Translations under genes and position numbers: made by a program
Assembly (NCBI RefSeq): GCF_020873915.1
Contig: NZ_JAHWGP010000017.1
Location: 62,001-126,000, forward strand
Source: Streptomyces sp. DH5
GTDB taxonomy: Bacteria > Actinomycetota > Actinomycetes > Streptomycetales > Streptomycetaceae
Length of the DNA stretch: 64,000 bases
Direction: 5' to 3'
Notes under the pieces: model-generated
Database searches by the model: none
Told to the model about the DNA's origin: nothing
Seen by the model: only the letters and a program-made list of their open reading frames with translations
Part shown: positions 34,278 to 42,979 of the stretch, piece by piece
Numbering within the stretch: position 1 is the stretch's first letter
Layout of the letters: each line of letters opens with the position of its first letter

Positions 34278-34553
34278 CTAGGCTCGCTCGTCCCGTTCCC
34301 GCTGCTCGCGGGGGAACGGGCGCACGGTCCAGGTGAGCTTGTCACCACCCACCCAGCGGACGGTGTCCGGGTCGTCCAGGTCGTGGACCGTGATCCCGAA
34401 CGCGGCGGCGGCTTGCAGCACGTCGGTGAGCGTCTTGGCCTCGCCGACCACCTGTCCGTCGATCTCCACGATCCGGAAAGGCGGGGTCCCCGGCTGCACA
34501 CCGAGCACCATGATCCGCGGGTGCGACATGTACGGGCTCGCGCTTTCGGTCAT
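34278..34553 (-). CDS. Conserved-looking 91-aa hypothetical protein
   Basis: A compact, well-balanced sequence: HPRIMVLGVQPGTPPFRIVEIDGQVVGEAKTLTDVL, then helix AAAAFGITVHDLDDPDTVRWVGGDKLTW, suggests a small alpha/beta fold, and the C-terminus is basic/acidic (REQRERDERA). No family recognised and no membrane segment or Cys. ATG 34553 with CTCGAGGC just before; an internal ATG at 34529 (MSHPRI) is an alternative. Confidence 0.7.
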   Translation of the reverse strand: MTESASPYMSHPRIMVLGVQPGTPPFRIVEIDGQVVGEAKTLTDVLQAAAAFGITVHDLDDPDTVRWVGGDKLTWTVRPFPREQRERDERA

Positions 34554-34645
34554 GCCTCGAGGGTAGAGCGCGAACGGGACGAACGCGGCGTCCGCCGCCG
34601 TGCGGCCGTACCCGCCCTGGGGAACCCTGGAGCGAGGAGGTGGCG

Positions 34646-35686
34646 ATGGAACCCGTCGAGGCGCTGGAGCGGATCGCCTTCCTGCTGGAGCGGTCCCTGG
34701 CGCCGACGTACCGCGTCCGTGCGTTCCGCACCGCGGCCCGCACGCTGTCGGAGCTCGGCGCGCCCGGGGTCCGCGAGCGTGCGGCGGCCGGGACGCTCGA
34801 GGCGGTCAAGGGGGTCGGGCCGAAGACCGCGCAGGTGGCGCACGAGGCGCTGGCCGGCGAGGTGCCCGGGTACCTGCGGAAGCTGGAGGACGAGGCGGAG
34901 CGGCAGCCCGCGGAGCGGGACGGACAGCAGTTGCGGGACCTGCTGCGGGGGGACTGCCACCTGCACTCGGACTGGTCGGACGGCGGCAGCCCGATCGAGG
35001 AGATGGGCCGCACCGCCGCGCGGCTGGGACACGAGTGGGCGGTGCTGACGGACCACTCGCCGCGGCTGACGGTGGCGCGCGGGCTGTCGGCCGGCCGGCT
35101 GCGCGAGCAGCTGGACGTGGTGGCGGAGCTCAACGAGAGGTGGGCGCCGTTCCGGCTGCTGACCGGGATCGAGTGCGACATCCTCGAGGACGGCACCCTC
35201 GACCAGGAGCCGGAACTGCTGGACCGGCTGGACGTCGTGGTGGTGTCGGTGCACTCGAAGCTTCGCATGGACGCGCGGTCGATGACCCGCCGCATGGTGG
35301 CCGCCGTGCGCGACCCTCACTCCGACGTCCTCGGGCACTGCACCGGACGGCTGCTGACCGGACGCGGCCGGCCCGAATCCGGGTTCGACGCCGACGAAGT
35401 GCTCGCGGCCTGCGCGGAGACCGGAACCGCCCTGGAGATCAACAGCCGGCCGGAGCGGCTCGACCCTCCCCGCCGGCTGCTGCGCCGTGCGGTCGGGGCG
35501 GGTGTGCTGTTCTCCGTCGACACCGACGCGCACGCGCCGGGCCAGCTGGACTGGCAGATCCTCGGCTGCGCCCGTGCGCAGGAGTGCGGGGTGCCGCCGG
35601 AGCGGGTGGTCACCACCTGGTCCCTGGAGGAGGTGGTGGCGTGGGCACGGGAACGGAAGGTGCCCTCCGGAGTGGCGGGCGCCTGA
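34646..35686 (+). CDS. PHP-domain phosphoesterase with N-terminal helix-hairpin-helix (PolX-like, no polymerase)
   Basis: 346 aa. The N-terminal about 75 residues hold a helical segment and a helix-hairpin-helix (AVKGVGPKTAQVAHEAL), as in family-X DNA polymerases. Residues about 95-340 are a PHP domain with metal-binding DCHLHSDWSDG, LTDHS, GIECDI, HSK, GHCTGR and DTDAH. The polymerase palm is missing. It may be a stand-alone nuclease or phosphoesterase in DNA repair, or act on histidinol-phosphate-like substrates. AGGAGG fixes ATG 34646; the GTG at 34640 abuts that site. Confidence 0.88.
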   Translation: MEPVEALERIAFLLERSLAPTYRVRAFRTAARTLSELGAPGVRERAAAGTLEAVKGVGPKTAQVAHEALAGEVPGYLRKLEDEAERQPAERDGQQLRDLLRGDCHLHSDWSDGGSPIEEMGRTAARLGHEWAVLTDHSPRLTVARGLSAGRLREQLDVVAELNERWAPFRLLTGIECDILEDGTLDQEPELLDRLDVVVVSVHSKLRMDARSMTRRMVAAVRDPHSDVLGHCTGRLLTGRGRPESGFDADEVLAACAETGTALEINSRPERLDPPRRLLRRAVGAGVLFSVDTDAHAPGQLDWQILGCARAQECGVPPERVVTTWSLEEVVAWARERKVPSGVAGA

Positions 35687-35723
35687 GGTGGTACCCGTCC
35701 CCGCCCCCGAGGAAGGATCAGGT

Positions 35724-36380
35724 ATGGAACGGGCTGCCGTGTTCGACGTCGACGGCACTCTGGTCGACACCAACCACCTGCACGTGACGGCCTGGTGGGA
35801 GGCGCTCCGGCAGGCGGGCCACCGGGTGCCGATGCACGCCGTCCACCGGGCCGTGGGACTGCCCTCCTCCGACCTCGTCGCGCATCTGCTGGGAGAGGAC
35901 CGGGACACCGGGCGCGACGAGGAACTGAGCGCCGCGCACAAGGCGCTGTACGGGCAGTACTTCGACCGGCTGCCCGCGCTGCCGGACGCCGGACGGCTGC
36001 TGGAACGACTGCACCGGGACGGCTGGGCGGTGGTGCTCGCCACCTCGGCCGGCGGTGCGGAGCTGAGCGCGCTGCGCAGGGCGATCGACGCCGACGAGGC
36101 GATCACCGCGACGGCGAGCGCCGACGACGTCGAGCGGGGCAAGCCCGCGCCGGAGCCCGTCGAACGCGCCCTGGAGCTGGCCGGGGTGCCGGCCGGGCGG
36201 GCGGTCTTCGTCGGTGACACGGTGTGGGACATGCGGGCGGGCAGCCGCGCCGGGGTGCGCTGCGTGGGCGTGCTGTGCGGGGGCATTCCGCGGGCCGATC
36301 TGGAGGAGTCCGGCGCCGACGCGGTCTACGACGGTCCGGCTCAGCTCCTGGCGTCCCTGTCGGACAGTCCCCTGGCATGA
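35724..36380 (+). CDS. HAD-superfamily phosphatase (phosphoglycolate-phosphatase/beta-phosphoglucomutase-like)
   Basis: 218 aa. Motif I FDVDGTLVDTN (residues 7-17) with both Asp, motif II LATSAGG, motif III K in ERGKPAPEP, motif IV GDTVWDM. The helical cap lies between about 18 and 85. Acts on a small phosphorylated metabolite that cannot be named. ATG 35724 behind GAGGAAGGA, 38 bases after the PHP gene. Confidence 0.9.
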   Translation: MERAAVFDVDGTLVDTNHLHVTAWWEALRQAGHRVPMHAVHRAVGLPSSDLVAHLLGEDRDTGRDEELSAAHKALYGQYFDRLPALPDAGRLLERLHRDGWAVVLATSAGGAELSALRRAIDADEAITATASADDVERGKPAPEPVERALELAGVPAGRAVFVGDTVWDMRAGSRAGVRCVGVLCGGIPRADLEESGADAVYDGPAQLLASLSDSPLA

Positions 36381-36410
36381 GGCGCCGGTCGAACGGGATA
36401 CCCGCAGGGC

Positions 36411-37625
36411 ATGGTGCGTACGTGGGAACAGATGACACCGGATGAGGCCGGCGGGCAGGTCTCGGCGACGGCCAGGCTGCGGGAGGCCGTGCGGTGGGAC
36501 GCGCGGAACGTCGGGCGGGCGGCGCGGGCCGCCTGGCGCGGGCCGGGGCGGGAGCGGGACCTGCTCGTCCAGTCGCTGAAGGCCGCGGCGGCGGCACTGC
36601 TGGCCTGGCTGCTGGCGCAGGTGTGGCTCGGTGATCCGATGGCCCTGATGGCTCCGTGGGTGGCCCTGGTGCTGGTGCAGGCCACCGTCTACAGCTCGAT
36701 CGTCCAGGGTGCCCGGCAGTTCGCCGCGATCTGCGTGGGCGCCCTGGTGGCCTCGGGGGCGCAGGCCGTCACCGGGGACACGACGGGCGCGCTCGCGCTG
36801 TCCGTGCCGGTGCTGGTGCTGCTGTCGAACTGGCCGCGCTTCGGCGACCAGGGCATCTACGCGGCCACCACGGCCGTGTTCACCATCGCCACCGGAACGG
36901 TCAGCGCGGTCGCCGTCGGGCACCGGCTGGGCCAGGCCGCGCTCGGCGCGGTCATCGGGATCGCCGTGAACGCGCTGGTGCTGCCGCCGATCCATCTGCG
37001 GGACGTACGGGAGAACCTGGCGGCGCTGGCCCGGGAGGCGGGCGAGGTGCTGCGCACCGTCGCCGGGGACCTGCGCGAGGGCGAGTGGGACGGGCAGACG
37101 GCCGTCGGCTGGGTGGGGGCCTCCGGGCGGCTTCAGGACCGTCTCGAGGCGTTGCGCTCGGCTCGGGGCTGGAGCACGGAGAGCCTGCGGCTGACGTCGG
37201 GTGTCCTGCGTGGCCTGCACCGGGCGCCGACCGCGGCCCTGCCGCCGGCCGAGGAGGACGAGCGGTTCAGCCGGATCACCGGACACGTGACGGCGCTGAC
37301 CCGCACGCTGGCGGTGGCCGCGGACGAGGAGCGTACGCCCGCCGCCCCGGACGAGGCGGTGCTGCGCTGCTACGCCGAACTGCTGGAGCTGCTCGGCGAC
37401 GGCTGCCGGGCGGAGGCCGACCGGCTGGTGGGCGGCGGCGCCCGCGAGGACCCCCTGCTGGACGAGCGGACGGAGGCGGTGATGAGGGAGCTGCACGAGA
37501 AACTCCAGGAAGGGCTGCGCGAGCACGCCGGGCGGGGCGCCGCGCGGACGGCGGTCCTGGGCACGCTGCTGCTCCAGGCGGAGAACCTCTGGGCGGAGCT
37601 CGACGGCGTGGGGCGGGCTCGGTGA
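36411..37625 (+). CDS. FUSC-family (aromatic-acid-exporter-like) membrane protein
   Basis: 404 aa. The N-terminal half carries about six hydrophobic segments between 50 and 205 (LLVQSLKAAAAALLAWLLAQVW; PWVALVLVQATVYSSIVQGARQF; LALSVPVLVLLSNW), the FUSC/ArAE core with WVALVLVQATVY. The soluble half (about 205-404) is helical and probably forms coiled coils. Substrate unknown; relatives export aromatic acids. ATG 36411 is 30 bases after the HAD gene; ATG 36432 is an alternative. A second protein of this kind is at 40526. Confidence 0.85.
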   Translation: MVRTWEQMTPDEAGGQVSATARLREAVRWDARNVGRAARAAWRGPGRERDLLVQSLKAAAAALLAWLLAQVWLGDPMALMAPWVALVLVQATVYSSIVQGARQFAAICVGALVASGAQAVTGDTTGALALSVPVLVLLSNWPRFGDQGIYAATTAVFTIATGTVSAVAVGHRLGQAALGAVIGIAVNALVLPPIHLRDVRENLAALAREAGEVLRTVAGDLREGEWDGQTAVGWVGASGRLQDRLEALRSARGWSTESLRLTSGVLRGLHRAPTAALPPAEEDERFSRITGHVTALTRTLAVAADEERTPAAPDEAVLRCYAELLELLGDGCRAEADRLVGGGAREDPLLDERTEAVMRELHEKLQEGLREHAGRGAARTAVLGTLLLQAENLWAELDGVGRAR

Positions 37626-38045
37626 CGCACCTCACGCGCGCCTCCGGCCGGACGCGGAACAGGACGTGGGTGCGGACGGGACAGTGTCCCCGGGCCTCAC
37701 CATCCGCCCACGGGGACGATCGTCCGGCTGAAGCCCCGTGGAGCCCTTCGCCGAGAGGCGACCGCCGTCCGTACCCACCACTGTCCGCCCCGACCGTGAT
37801 TCCCCCGTCGCGGTCGGGGCTCTCTCCGTGCGGCGCCCCCTCGCCGCCGGCCCGGGGTCGCTCGAGCCGCTGCCGCTCGCTCCGGACAGAACGGCGGGGC
37901 GGACCGCCCCGCGTCGCTGTGGCCGCACCAGGTCCCGAAGAGCCTTCGCTCGTGTGGAGGCGGCCGACCCGCCTCGACGCGTGAACGCGGTCGCCCGGGG
38001 GGTACCCGCCGGTTCCGCGGAGCGTACGGCCGAGAGGAGCGGAAG
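37626..38045. other. Intergenic region, no gene found
   Basis: 420 bases after the FUSC gene. It holds a hairpin at 37787-37820. Open frames present are Arg/Pro-rich and have no ribosome binding site. The last 40 bases contain GAGAGGAGCGGAAG, the ribosome binding site of the epimerase gene. Confidence 0.4.
37787..37820. terminator. Perfect 10-bp hairpin
   Basis: GCCCCGACCG (37787-37796) pairs with 37811-37820 around a 14-base loop, 160 bases past the FUSC stop. Likely transcription terminator of the 34646-37625 operon. Confidence 0.6.
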
Positions 38046-39077
38046 GTGAGCAGCGCAACGGGCATGAGGGTGGTCGTCACGGGCGCCACGGGCAACGCCG
38101 GGACCAGCGTGGTGCGGGCGCTCGCGGCGGACCCGGGAGTGGCGTCCGTACGGGGTCTGGCCCGGCGGGTCCCTGAGTGGTCGCCGCCGAAGACCGAGTG
38201 GTCGGCGGTGGACGTGGCCTCGGACCGGTTCGATCTCGCGGAGGAGTTCGCCGGCGCCGACGCGGTGATCCATCTGGCCTGGGCGTTCCAGCCGACGCAC
38301 GATCCGGCGACCACGTGGCGCACCAATGTGCTCGGCAGCATGCGGGTGTTCGACGCGGTGGCCGAGGCGGGGGTGCGGGCGCTGGTGCACGCCTCGTCCG
38401 TCGGGGCGTACTCACCGGGTCCGAAGGACCGGACGGTGGACGAGTCGTGGCCGACGCACGGCTGGCCGGACGCCGCGTACTGCCGGGAGAAGGCGTACCT
38501 GGAGAGGGCGCTGGACACCTTCGAGCGGGACCATCCCGGCACACGGGTGGTGCGGATGCGGCCCGCGTTCCTCTTCAAGCGGGAGTCGGCGAGCGAACAG
38601 CGCCGGATCTTCGGCGGACGCTTCCTGCCGGGTCCCATGGCGCGACCCGATCTGCTGCCGTTCCTGCCCGACATCCCGGGTCTGAGGGTCCAGGCCCTGC
38701 ACACCGACGACGCGGCCGACGCCTACCGGCTGGCGGTGCTGTCCGCGGAGGCGCGGGGCGCCTTCAACCTGGCCGCCGAGCCGACCATCGACGCGGACCT
38801 GCTCGGGGAGATGCTCGGCACCCGCCGGGTGCGGTTGCCGCGCGCGGCCGCCCGTTCGGCGGTCGCCGCCGGGTGGGGGCTGCGGTTGTTGCCGGCCTCC
38901 CCGCACCTGTTCGACGCGGTGCTGAGGCTGCCGCTGATGGACTGCACGCGTGCGCGTGAGGAACTGGGCTGGCGGCCGGTGCGCTCGGCGACCCAGGTGG
39001 TGGAGGAGTTCCTGCTGGGCCTGCGGCAGGGGGCGGGGGACGCCACGGAGCCGCTGCGCGGGCGCAAGGTGGGCTGA
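38046..39077 (+). CDS. NAD(P)-dependent epimerase/dehydratase (extended SDR)
   Basis: 343 aa. The NAD-binding loop VTGATGNAGTSVV (about 11-23) is the extended-SDR TGxxGxxG form. HLAWAFQP and NVLGSMRVFDA follow. The catalytic site reads ASSVGAYSPG with Tyr-x3-Lys probably AYCREKAY (about 139-146). The C-terminal substrate domain is complete. Sugar-nucleotide epimerase or a reductase of unknown substrate. GTG 38046 lies after GAGGAGCGGAAG. Confidence 0.87.
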   Translation: MSSATGMRVVVTGATGNAGTSVVRALAADPGVASVRGLARRVPEWSPPKTEWSAVDVASDRFDLAEEFAGADAVIHLAWAFQPTHDPATTWRTNVLGSMRVFDAVAEAGVRALVHASSVGAYSPGPKDRTVDESWPTHGWPDAAYCREKAYLERALDTFERDHPGTRVVRMRPAFLFKRESASEQRRIFGGRFLPGPMARPDLLPFLPDIPGLRVQALHTDDAADAYRLAVLSAEARGAFNLAAEPTIDADLLGEMLGTRRVRLPRAAARSAVAAGWGLRLLPASPHLFDAVLRLPLMDCTRAREELGWRPVRSATQVVEEFLLGLRQGAGDATEPLRGRKVG

Positions 39078-39143
39078 GTGCCGGGTTTCGCGGGTGATCG
39101 CGGAGGTACCCGGGAAGGCCGGCACATACGGAGGGAGAGGGAC

Positions 39144-39425
39144 GTGACCGACCACCGCCTCGAAGGCCCCGGTGAGAACGGCGCGGGGGTACCCCGCGAT
39201 CTGCCCGACCAGCAGGCCGGCCCGGGTGAGGACCCCTGGGAGGTCGCGCCGGCCGCCGCGGAACGGGAGAGCGAGAAGAAGGCAGGCGAGTCGGACGAGC
39301 CGGGTACGGACGGTGCCGATTCCGACGTGCCCGACACGGACGAGGCCGGAACGGGCCGCAGGGGCGCTCCCCGCCCGGCGTCCGGCGATCCTGAGCAGCC
39401 GGTGCCTGACGAGCCCCCTGCGTAA
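39144..39425 (+). CDS. Small acidic hypothetical protein
   Basis: 93 aa from a GTG behind GGAGGGAGAGGGAC. Extremely rich in Asp, Glu, Gly and Pro, with no hydrophobic segment; predicted disordered throughout. No family recognised. It follows the epimerase gene by 66 bases in the same direction. Its ribosome binding site makes it likely real. Confidence 0.6.
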   Translation: MTDHRLEGPGENGAGVPRDLPDQQAGPGEDPWEVAPAAAERESEKKAGESDEPGTDGADSDVPDTDEAGTGRRGAPRPASGDPEQPVPDEPPA

Positions 39426-39955
39426 CCGGGTCGGGCCGTTCGTCGGGCACCCGGGGGCACGGTTCCGTCGGGTCGCCCCCGTCGGCCCGGTCCGACGCCC
39501 CCTTCGAACGGTCCCCGGCGAAGGACGCGCCCCGGAGCGCGGCGCCCGGCGCCGCCGGACGGAGGGAAACCGCAGCCGGTGACAGACCGCGTGCGCGGAG
39601 CCGCCGGCGAAGCAGGCCGCCACCGGCCGAGCTCGATCGTCACCCCCTCCCCCGCCGGGTGGCGCAGTGCGTGCGACAGGGTGTGCCCGCGCACGGCGGT
39701 CGGACAGGCCCACGCCCGGTACTCGGCGGTCTCCTCCGGGGCGGCGAGCGCGACCGGTCCGGGCGCCGTGCCACCGGAGGGGTGGGCGGCGGTGAGCACA
39801 GGGCGTACGGAACGCGGCACGGCGTTCTCGCGCGGGAAAACCGTTGGCTCCCCCTGCGAACCGGTCCCTACCCTGAGCCGGGAGCCCGGCCCCCCGGGAT
39901 TCAGCAAGATCACGTACAGCACGCGCACAGCGGCGCACACCAGGAGACGGCCTTC
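39426..39955. other. Intergenic region, no clear gene
   Basis: 530 bases. The minus strand around 39620-39820 reads like coding sequence for about 65 residues (for example RSVRPVLTAAHPSGG, EETAEYRAWACPTAVRG, HALRHPAGEGVTIELG) from a GTG near 39816, but no ribosome binding site or sensible stop follows, so it may be a gene fragment. The right end holds the promoter of the FBP-domain gene. Confidence 0.35.
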
Positions 39956-40444
39956 ATGAGAGCGCTCACCGAGCAGGACATCCGCACGTCGTTCATCAAC
40001 TGCTCCAAGGGTGAGGCCAAGCGGCTGGCGGTGCCCCGGGGCCTGGACACCCACCCCTGGGACGATCTCGACTTCCTCGGCTGGCGTGATCCGGGCGCGC
40101 CCGACCGCAGTTATGTCGTCGCCGAGCGCGACGGGCGGCTCGTCGGGGTGGCCATGCGCTTCCAGCCCGCCCGCCGGGGCTTCCTGCACCGCAGCATGTG
40201 CTCCCTGTGCCTGACGACCCATCCGCGCGGCGGTGTCTCCCTGATGGCGGCGCGCAGGGCGGGAACGGCCGGCCGTGAGGGCAACTCGGTCGGCGCCTAC
40301 ATGTGCACGGATCTCGCCTGCTCCCTCTACGTGCGCGGCAGGAAGGTCCCGGAGAGCGGGGCCCGCTTCGAGGAGAGCCTCACCCTGGAGGAGCAGATCG
40401 ACCGCACACGGCGCAACCTGTTCGCCTTCCTCGACAAGCTGTAG
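39956..40444 (+). CDS. FBP-domain zinc-finger protein (elongation-factor-G-binding-like)
   Basis: 162 aa. The C-terminal treble-clef motif of FusB/FBP proteins is seen as MCSLCLTTHPRGGVSL (about 81-96) plus MCTDLACSLYVRG (about 119-131), giving the four Cys zinc ligands. The N-terminal half has the helix and WDDLDFLGWRDPGAPDRSYVV. In staphylococci FusB rescues EF-G from fusidic acid; in Streptomyces the partner is presumed to be EF-G. ATG 39956 behind AGGAGACGG. Confidence 0.88.
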   Translation: MRALTEQDIRTSFINCSKGEAKRLAVPRGLDTHPWDDLDFLGWRDPGAPDRSYVVAERDGRLVGVAMRFQPARRGFLHRSMCSLCLTTHPRGGVSLMAARRAGTAGREGNSVGAYMCTDLACSLYVRGRKVPESGARFEESLTLEEQIDRTRRNLFAFLDKL

Positions 40445-40525
40445 CTCCGCCCCGCTTGTCCGCCGGGGGACTGCCGTCACCACGCAACACGTTCGAGGCG
40501 TCCGGGGAAGGGGAACCGTCCCGAG

Positions 40526-41758
40526 ATGCAAGGTGTACGTGAGATGACCGCCTCGGCCGTTCGGTTCGTCAAGCGGCGCCGGGACCCGTTGACCGTGCAG
40601 ACGGTGCGGTCGGCGGCGGCCGCCACGGTCGCCTATGTCGTCGCCGTGCGGTTCAGTCCGGAGACAGCGCCGCTCACCGCGCCCCTGACCGCGCTGCTCG
40701 TCGTCCAGGTCACCCTGTACTCCACGCTCACCACCGGGCTGCGCCGGGTGAACGCCGTGGTGACCGGGGTCGTCGTGGCGATCCTCTTCAGTCTCCTGGT
40801 GGGTCTGACCTGGTGGAGCCTGGGTCTGCTCATCCTGGCGTCGCTGATCATCGGCCATCTGGTGCGGGTCGACGAGTTCGTCCCCGAGGTGGCGATCAGC
40901 GCGATGCTGGTGCTCGGGGTGACCACCCACGGGGACACCGCCTGGGCCCGGATCGTCGAGACCCTGATCGGAGCGGTCGTCGGGATGGGCTTCAACCTGC
41001 TGCTGGCTCCGCCGGTGTGGGTGGAGGAGGCCGGCAAGTCGATCGAGGAGCTGGCGCGGCAAGTGCGGCAGCTGATGCTGCGGATCGGCGAGGAGGCCGC
41101 GCAGGGCCCGCCCTCGTCGCGCGCGGAGGCCCGGCTGTACGAGGCCCGCCGGCTGGACCACGACATCTCCGAGGTGGACGCGGACCTCCGGCAGGCGGAG
41201 GACAGTCTGCGGCTCAATCCCCGTGTGCGTGAGGGGCTGCTGCACCGGATCGTGCTGCGCACCGGCCTGGACACGCTGGAGATCTGCACGGTGGTGGTGC
41301 GGGTGCTGGCGCGCACCCTGACCGACCTGTCCAAGGAGCGCGGGCCCGGCCGGCTGTTCGCGCCGGACACGGGGGCGGTCTTCGAGCAGCTGCTGTCCGA
41401 GATCGCCGATGCCGTGGTCAGCTTCGCGGTGCTGGTGACCACGAGTGTGAGCGCGAACGCGGAGTCGGCGGAGGACCGGCTCGCCTCCCAGCTGCGGCAG
41501 GCGGCGGCGACCCGGGACAAGCTGGCCGAGTCGCTCTTCGCGGAGGCCCGGCGCGACGCGCGCCAGTGGCAGTTGCTGGGCGCAGTGCTGACCGAGGTCA
41601 ACCGCATCCTCGACGAGATGGACACCGAGCACCGCACGCGCCGGCTGTTCGAAGAACTGGACCGCCACTCCCGGGAGCAGCGCGAGCGGCTGCCCCGGCT
41701 CACCCGCCTGCGGGACCGGCTGAGCCGGAACCGCCGCGGTGCCTCCGCTCGTTCTTGA
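40526..41758 (+). CDS. FUSC-family (aromatic-acid-exporter-like) membrane protein
   Basis: 410 aa. Five or six hydrophobic helices between about 28 and 165 (TAPLTALLVVQVTLYSTLTTGLRRV; GVVVAILFSLLVGLTWWSLGLLILASLIIGHLV; IVETLIGAVVGMGFNLLLAPPVW), then a long helical soluble part with many charged heptads. Same family as the gene at 36411, but sequence and membrane spacing differ enough that it is not a recent copy. ATG 40526 follows GGGGAAGGGGAACC; ATG 40544 is an alternative. Confidence 0.85.
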   Translation: MQGVREMTASAVRFVKRRRDPLTVQTVRSAAAATVAYVVAVRFSPETAPLTAPLTALLVVQVTLYSTLTTGLRRVNAVVTGVVVAILFSLLVGLTWWSLGLLILASLIIGHLVRVDEFVPEVAISAMLVLGVTTHGDTAWARIVETLIGAVVGMGFNLLLAPPVWVEEAGKSIEELARQVRQLMLRIGEEAAQGPPSSRAEARLYEARRLDHDISEVDADLRQAEDSLRLNPRVREGLLHRIVLRTGLDTLEICTVVVRVLARTLTDLSKERGPGRLFAPDTGAVFEQLLSEIADAVVSFAVLVTTSVSANAESAEDRLASQLRQAAATRDKLAESLFAEARRDARQWQLLGAVLTEVNRILDEMDTEHRTRRLFEELDRHSREQRERLPRLTRLRDRLSRNRRGASARS

Positions 41759-41812
41759 GTGGAGGGGCCCGCGCACTCGCGGGGTCCGGCGACGCGAAGG
41801 GGGCGTGTGCGG

Positions 41813-42847
41813 ATGACCGAGGGCACCGTACGGATCGACGGGAACACCCTGCGGCTGCCAGGAGGCGTGGCGGTGCGGTTCGTCCGGACGCTGCGGCTGC
41901 CCGAGTCGGGCACGCACGCGCTGCCGCCGGGCTTGGGCGAGTTCCCCCTCCGGCGCGTCACGGACTACGGGGACGCGGTGCCCGAGGCGTGGCGGGCGCG
42001 GGGCGGAGTGATGCTGCCGGTGTACCTGCGTGAGGCGATGTGGCTGAGTTTCGCGGGCACGCGCGAACCGGCCGCGCTGCAGGTCGGAGTGGGCAAGGTG
42101 TGCGCGGTCTCGGGCCGCCCGTGGAGCGACCGGCTGACGCGCGGACCGCAGAACTACGTCGTCCTGCCCCGCCAGCCCTGGCTGGACGGCATCAACTCCG
42201 GTGAGGGAACGGTCCGCCAGTTCGTGGCGGTACCGCTCGGTCTCGGTGCGACGGTCGAGGGACAGGTCACCGGCGAGGAGGTGTGGGGCGGCGTCCAGCT
42301 GCGGTCCTTCCCGCTGGGCGACGGTCCGCTGGCCCGGTGGCGCGAGGAGGAGGCGCGGCGCCGGCGGGCGGTGCGGGCTCGTTCGGCGGCGCCCTTCGCC
42401 GGGGGGCCGGGCGCCCCGGCGGCGATGGCGGCGCCCGCGCCGGGTGCCGGACGGCCCGGCCGGGCCGCGGCGATGGGGCTCGGGGCCGGGGGTTCGATGC
42501 GGCAGGAGGTCTACGCGGACGACCGGCCCCTGACGGACTGGTCGGAGCGGCCCTCGGGGCGGGTGTTCGTCCACCTGGTCACACCGCCCCAGTGGCGGAG
42601 CATCACGGGTGAGGCGCCGCCGCCGTCGCCGGTGGACCGGGCCGCCTACACCCGGGCCGGCCTGCCCTGGTTCGACTACTACGACCAGGACGCGGAGGAC
42701 CTGGCCCCCTCGGACGCGCTCCGGGAGGTGAAGCCGGTCGGCGACTGGCTCGGTGACGACCACGAGCCCTGGCAGGACCCTTCGCCCCATCAGGTGAAAC
42801 CCCTGGGGGACGCGCCGGGCGCACCGGTGCGGGACGGTGACTGGTGA
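41813..42847 (+). CDS. Conserved-looking hypothetical protein, 344 aa
   Basis: ATG 41813 behind GAAGGGGGCG. The first two-thirds (about 1-190) is a beta-rich soluble region with no motif I recognise (ALPPGLGEFPLRRV; MLPVYLREAMWLSFAG; QNYVVLPRQPWLDGI; RQFVAVPLGLGATVEGQVTGEE). An Ala/Gly/Pro linker (about 195-235) follows, then GGSMRQEVYADDRPLTDW and a C-terminal stretch with HLVTPPQWRSITGE. The motifs 'QPWLDGINSGEG' and 'RQFVAVPLG' recall an Actinobacteria-only integral-membrane-like family, but I cannot name it. Follows the FUSC gene by 54 bases. Confidence 0.72.
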   Translation: MTEGTVRIDGNTLRLPGGVAVRFVRTLRLPESGTHALPPGLGEFPLRRVTDYGDAVPEAWRARGGVMLPVYLREAMWLSFAGTREPAALQVGVGKVCAVSGRPWSDRLTRGPQNYVVLPRQPWLDGINSGEGTVRQFVAVPLGLGATVEGQVTGEEVWGGVQLRSFPLGDGPLARWREEEARRRRAVRARSAAPFAGGPGAPAAMAAPAPGAGRPGRAAAMGLGAGGSMRQEVYADDRPLTDWSERPSGRVFVHLVTPPQWRSITGEAPPPSPVDRAAYTRAGLPWFDYYDQDAEDLAPSDALREVKPVGDWLGDDHEPWQDPSPHQVKPLGDAPGAPVRDGDW

Positions 42848-42912
42848 GCGGCCTCGCTCACCTCCGCGGGTGATCGGCGCACGGGCGTGGGCGGCCTCCG
42901 TGCCCGGCGATA

Positions 42913-42941
42913 CCCGGCCGGCGGCTTCCCCGTCGGCCGGG
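42913..42941. terminator. 8-bp hairpin between convergent genes
   Basis: CCCGGCCG (42913-42920) pairs with CGGCCGGG (42934-42941); further pairing across the loop is possible. It lies between the plus gene ending at 42847 and the minus gene ending at 42980. Confidence 0.45.
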
Positions 42942-42979
42942 GCGGCGGTGGGCCGCGGTCGCCGGGCGAGCCGTTCGCC

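Noticed and set aside
37738-38049. A 103-codon plus-strand frame before the epimerase gene
   Set aside because: It runs through a terminator-like hairpin, has no ribosome binding site and is low complexity.
38723-42790. A 1355-codon minus-strand frame crossing five plus-strand genes
   Set aside because: It spans genes and intergenic DNA alike; no domain is visible, and the plus-strand genes have ribosome binding sites and family motifs.
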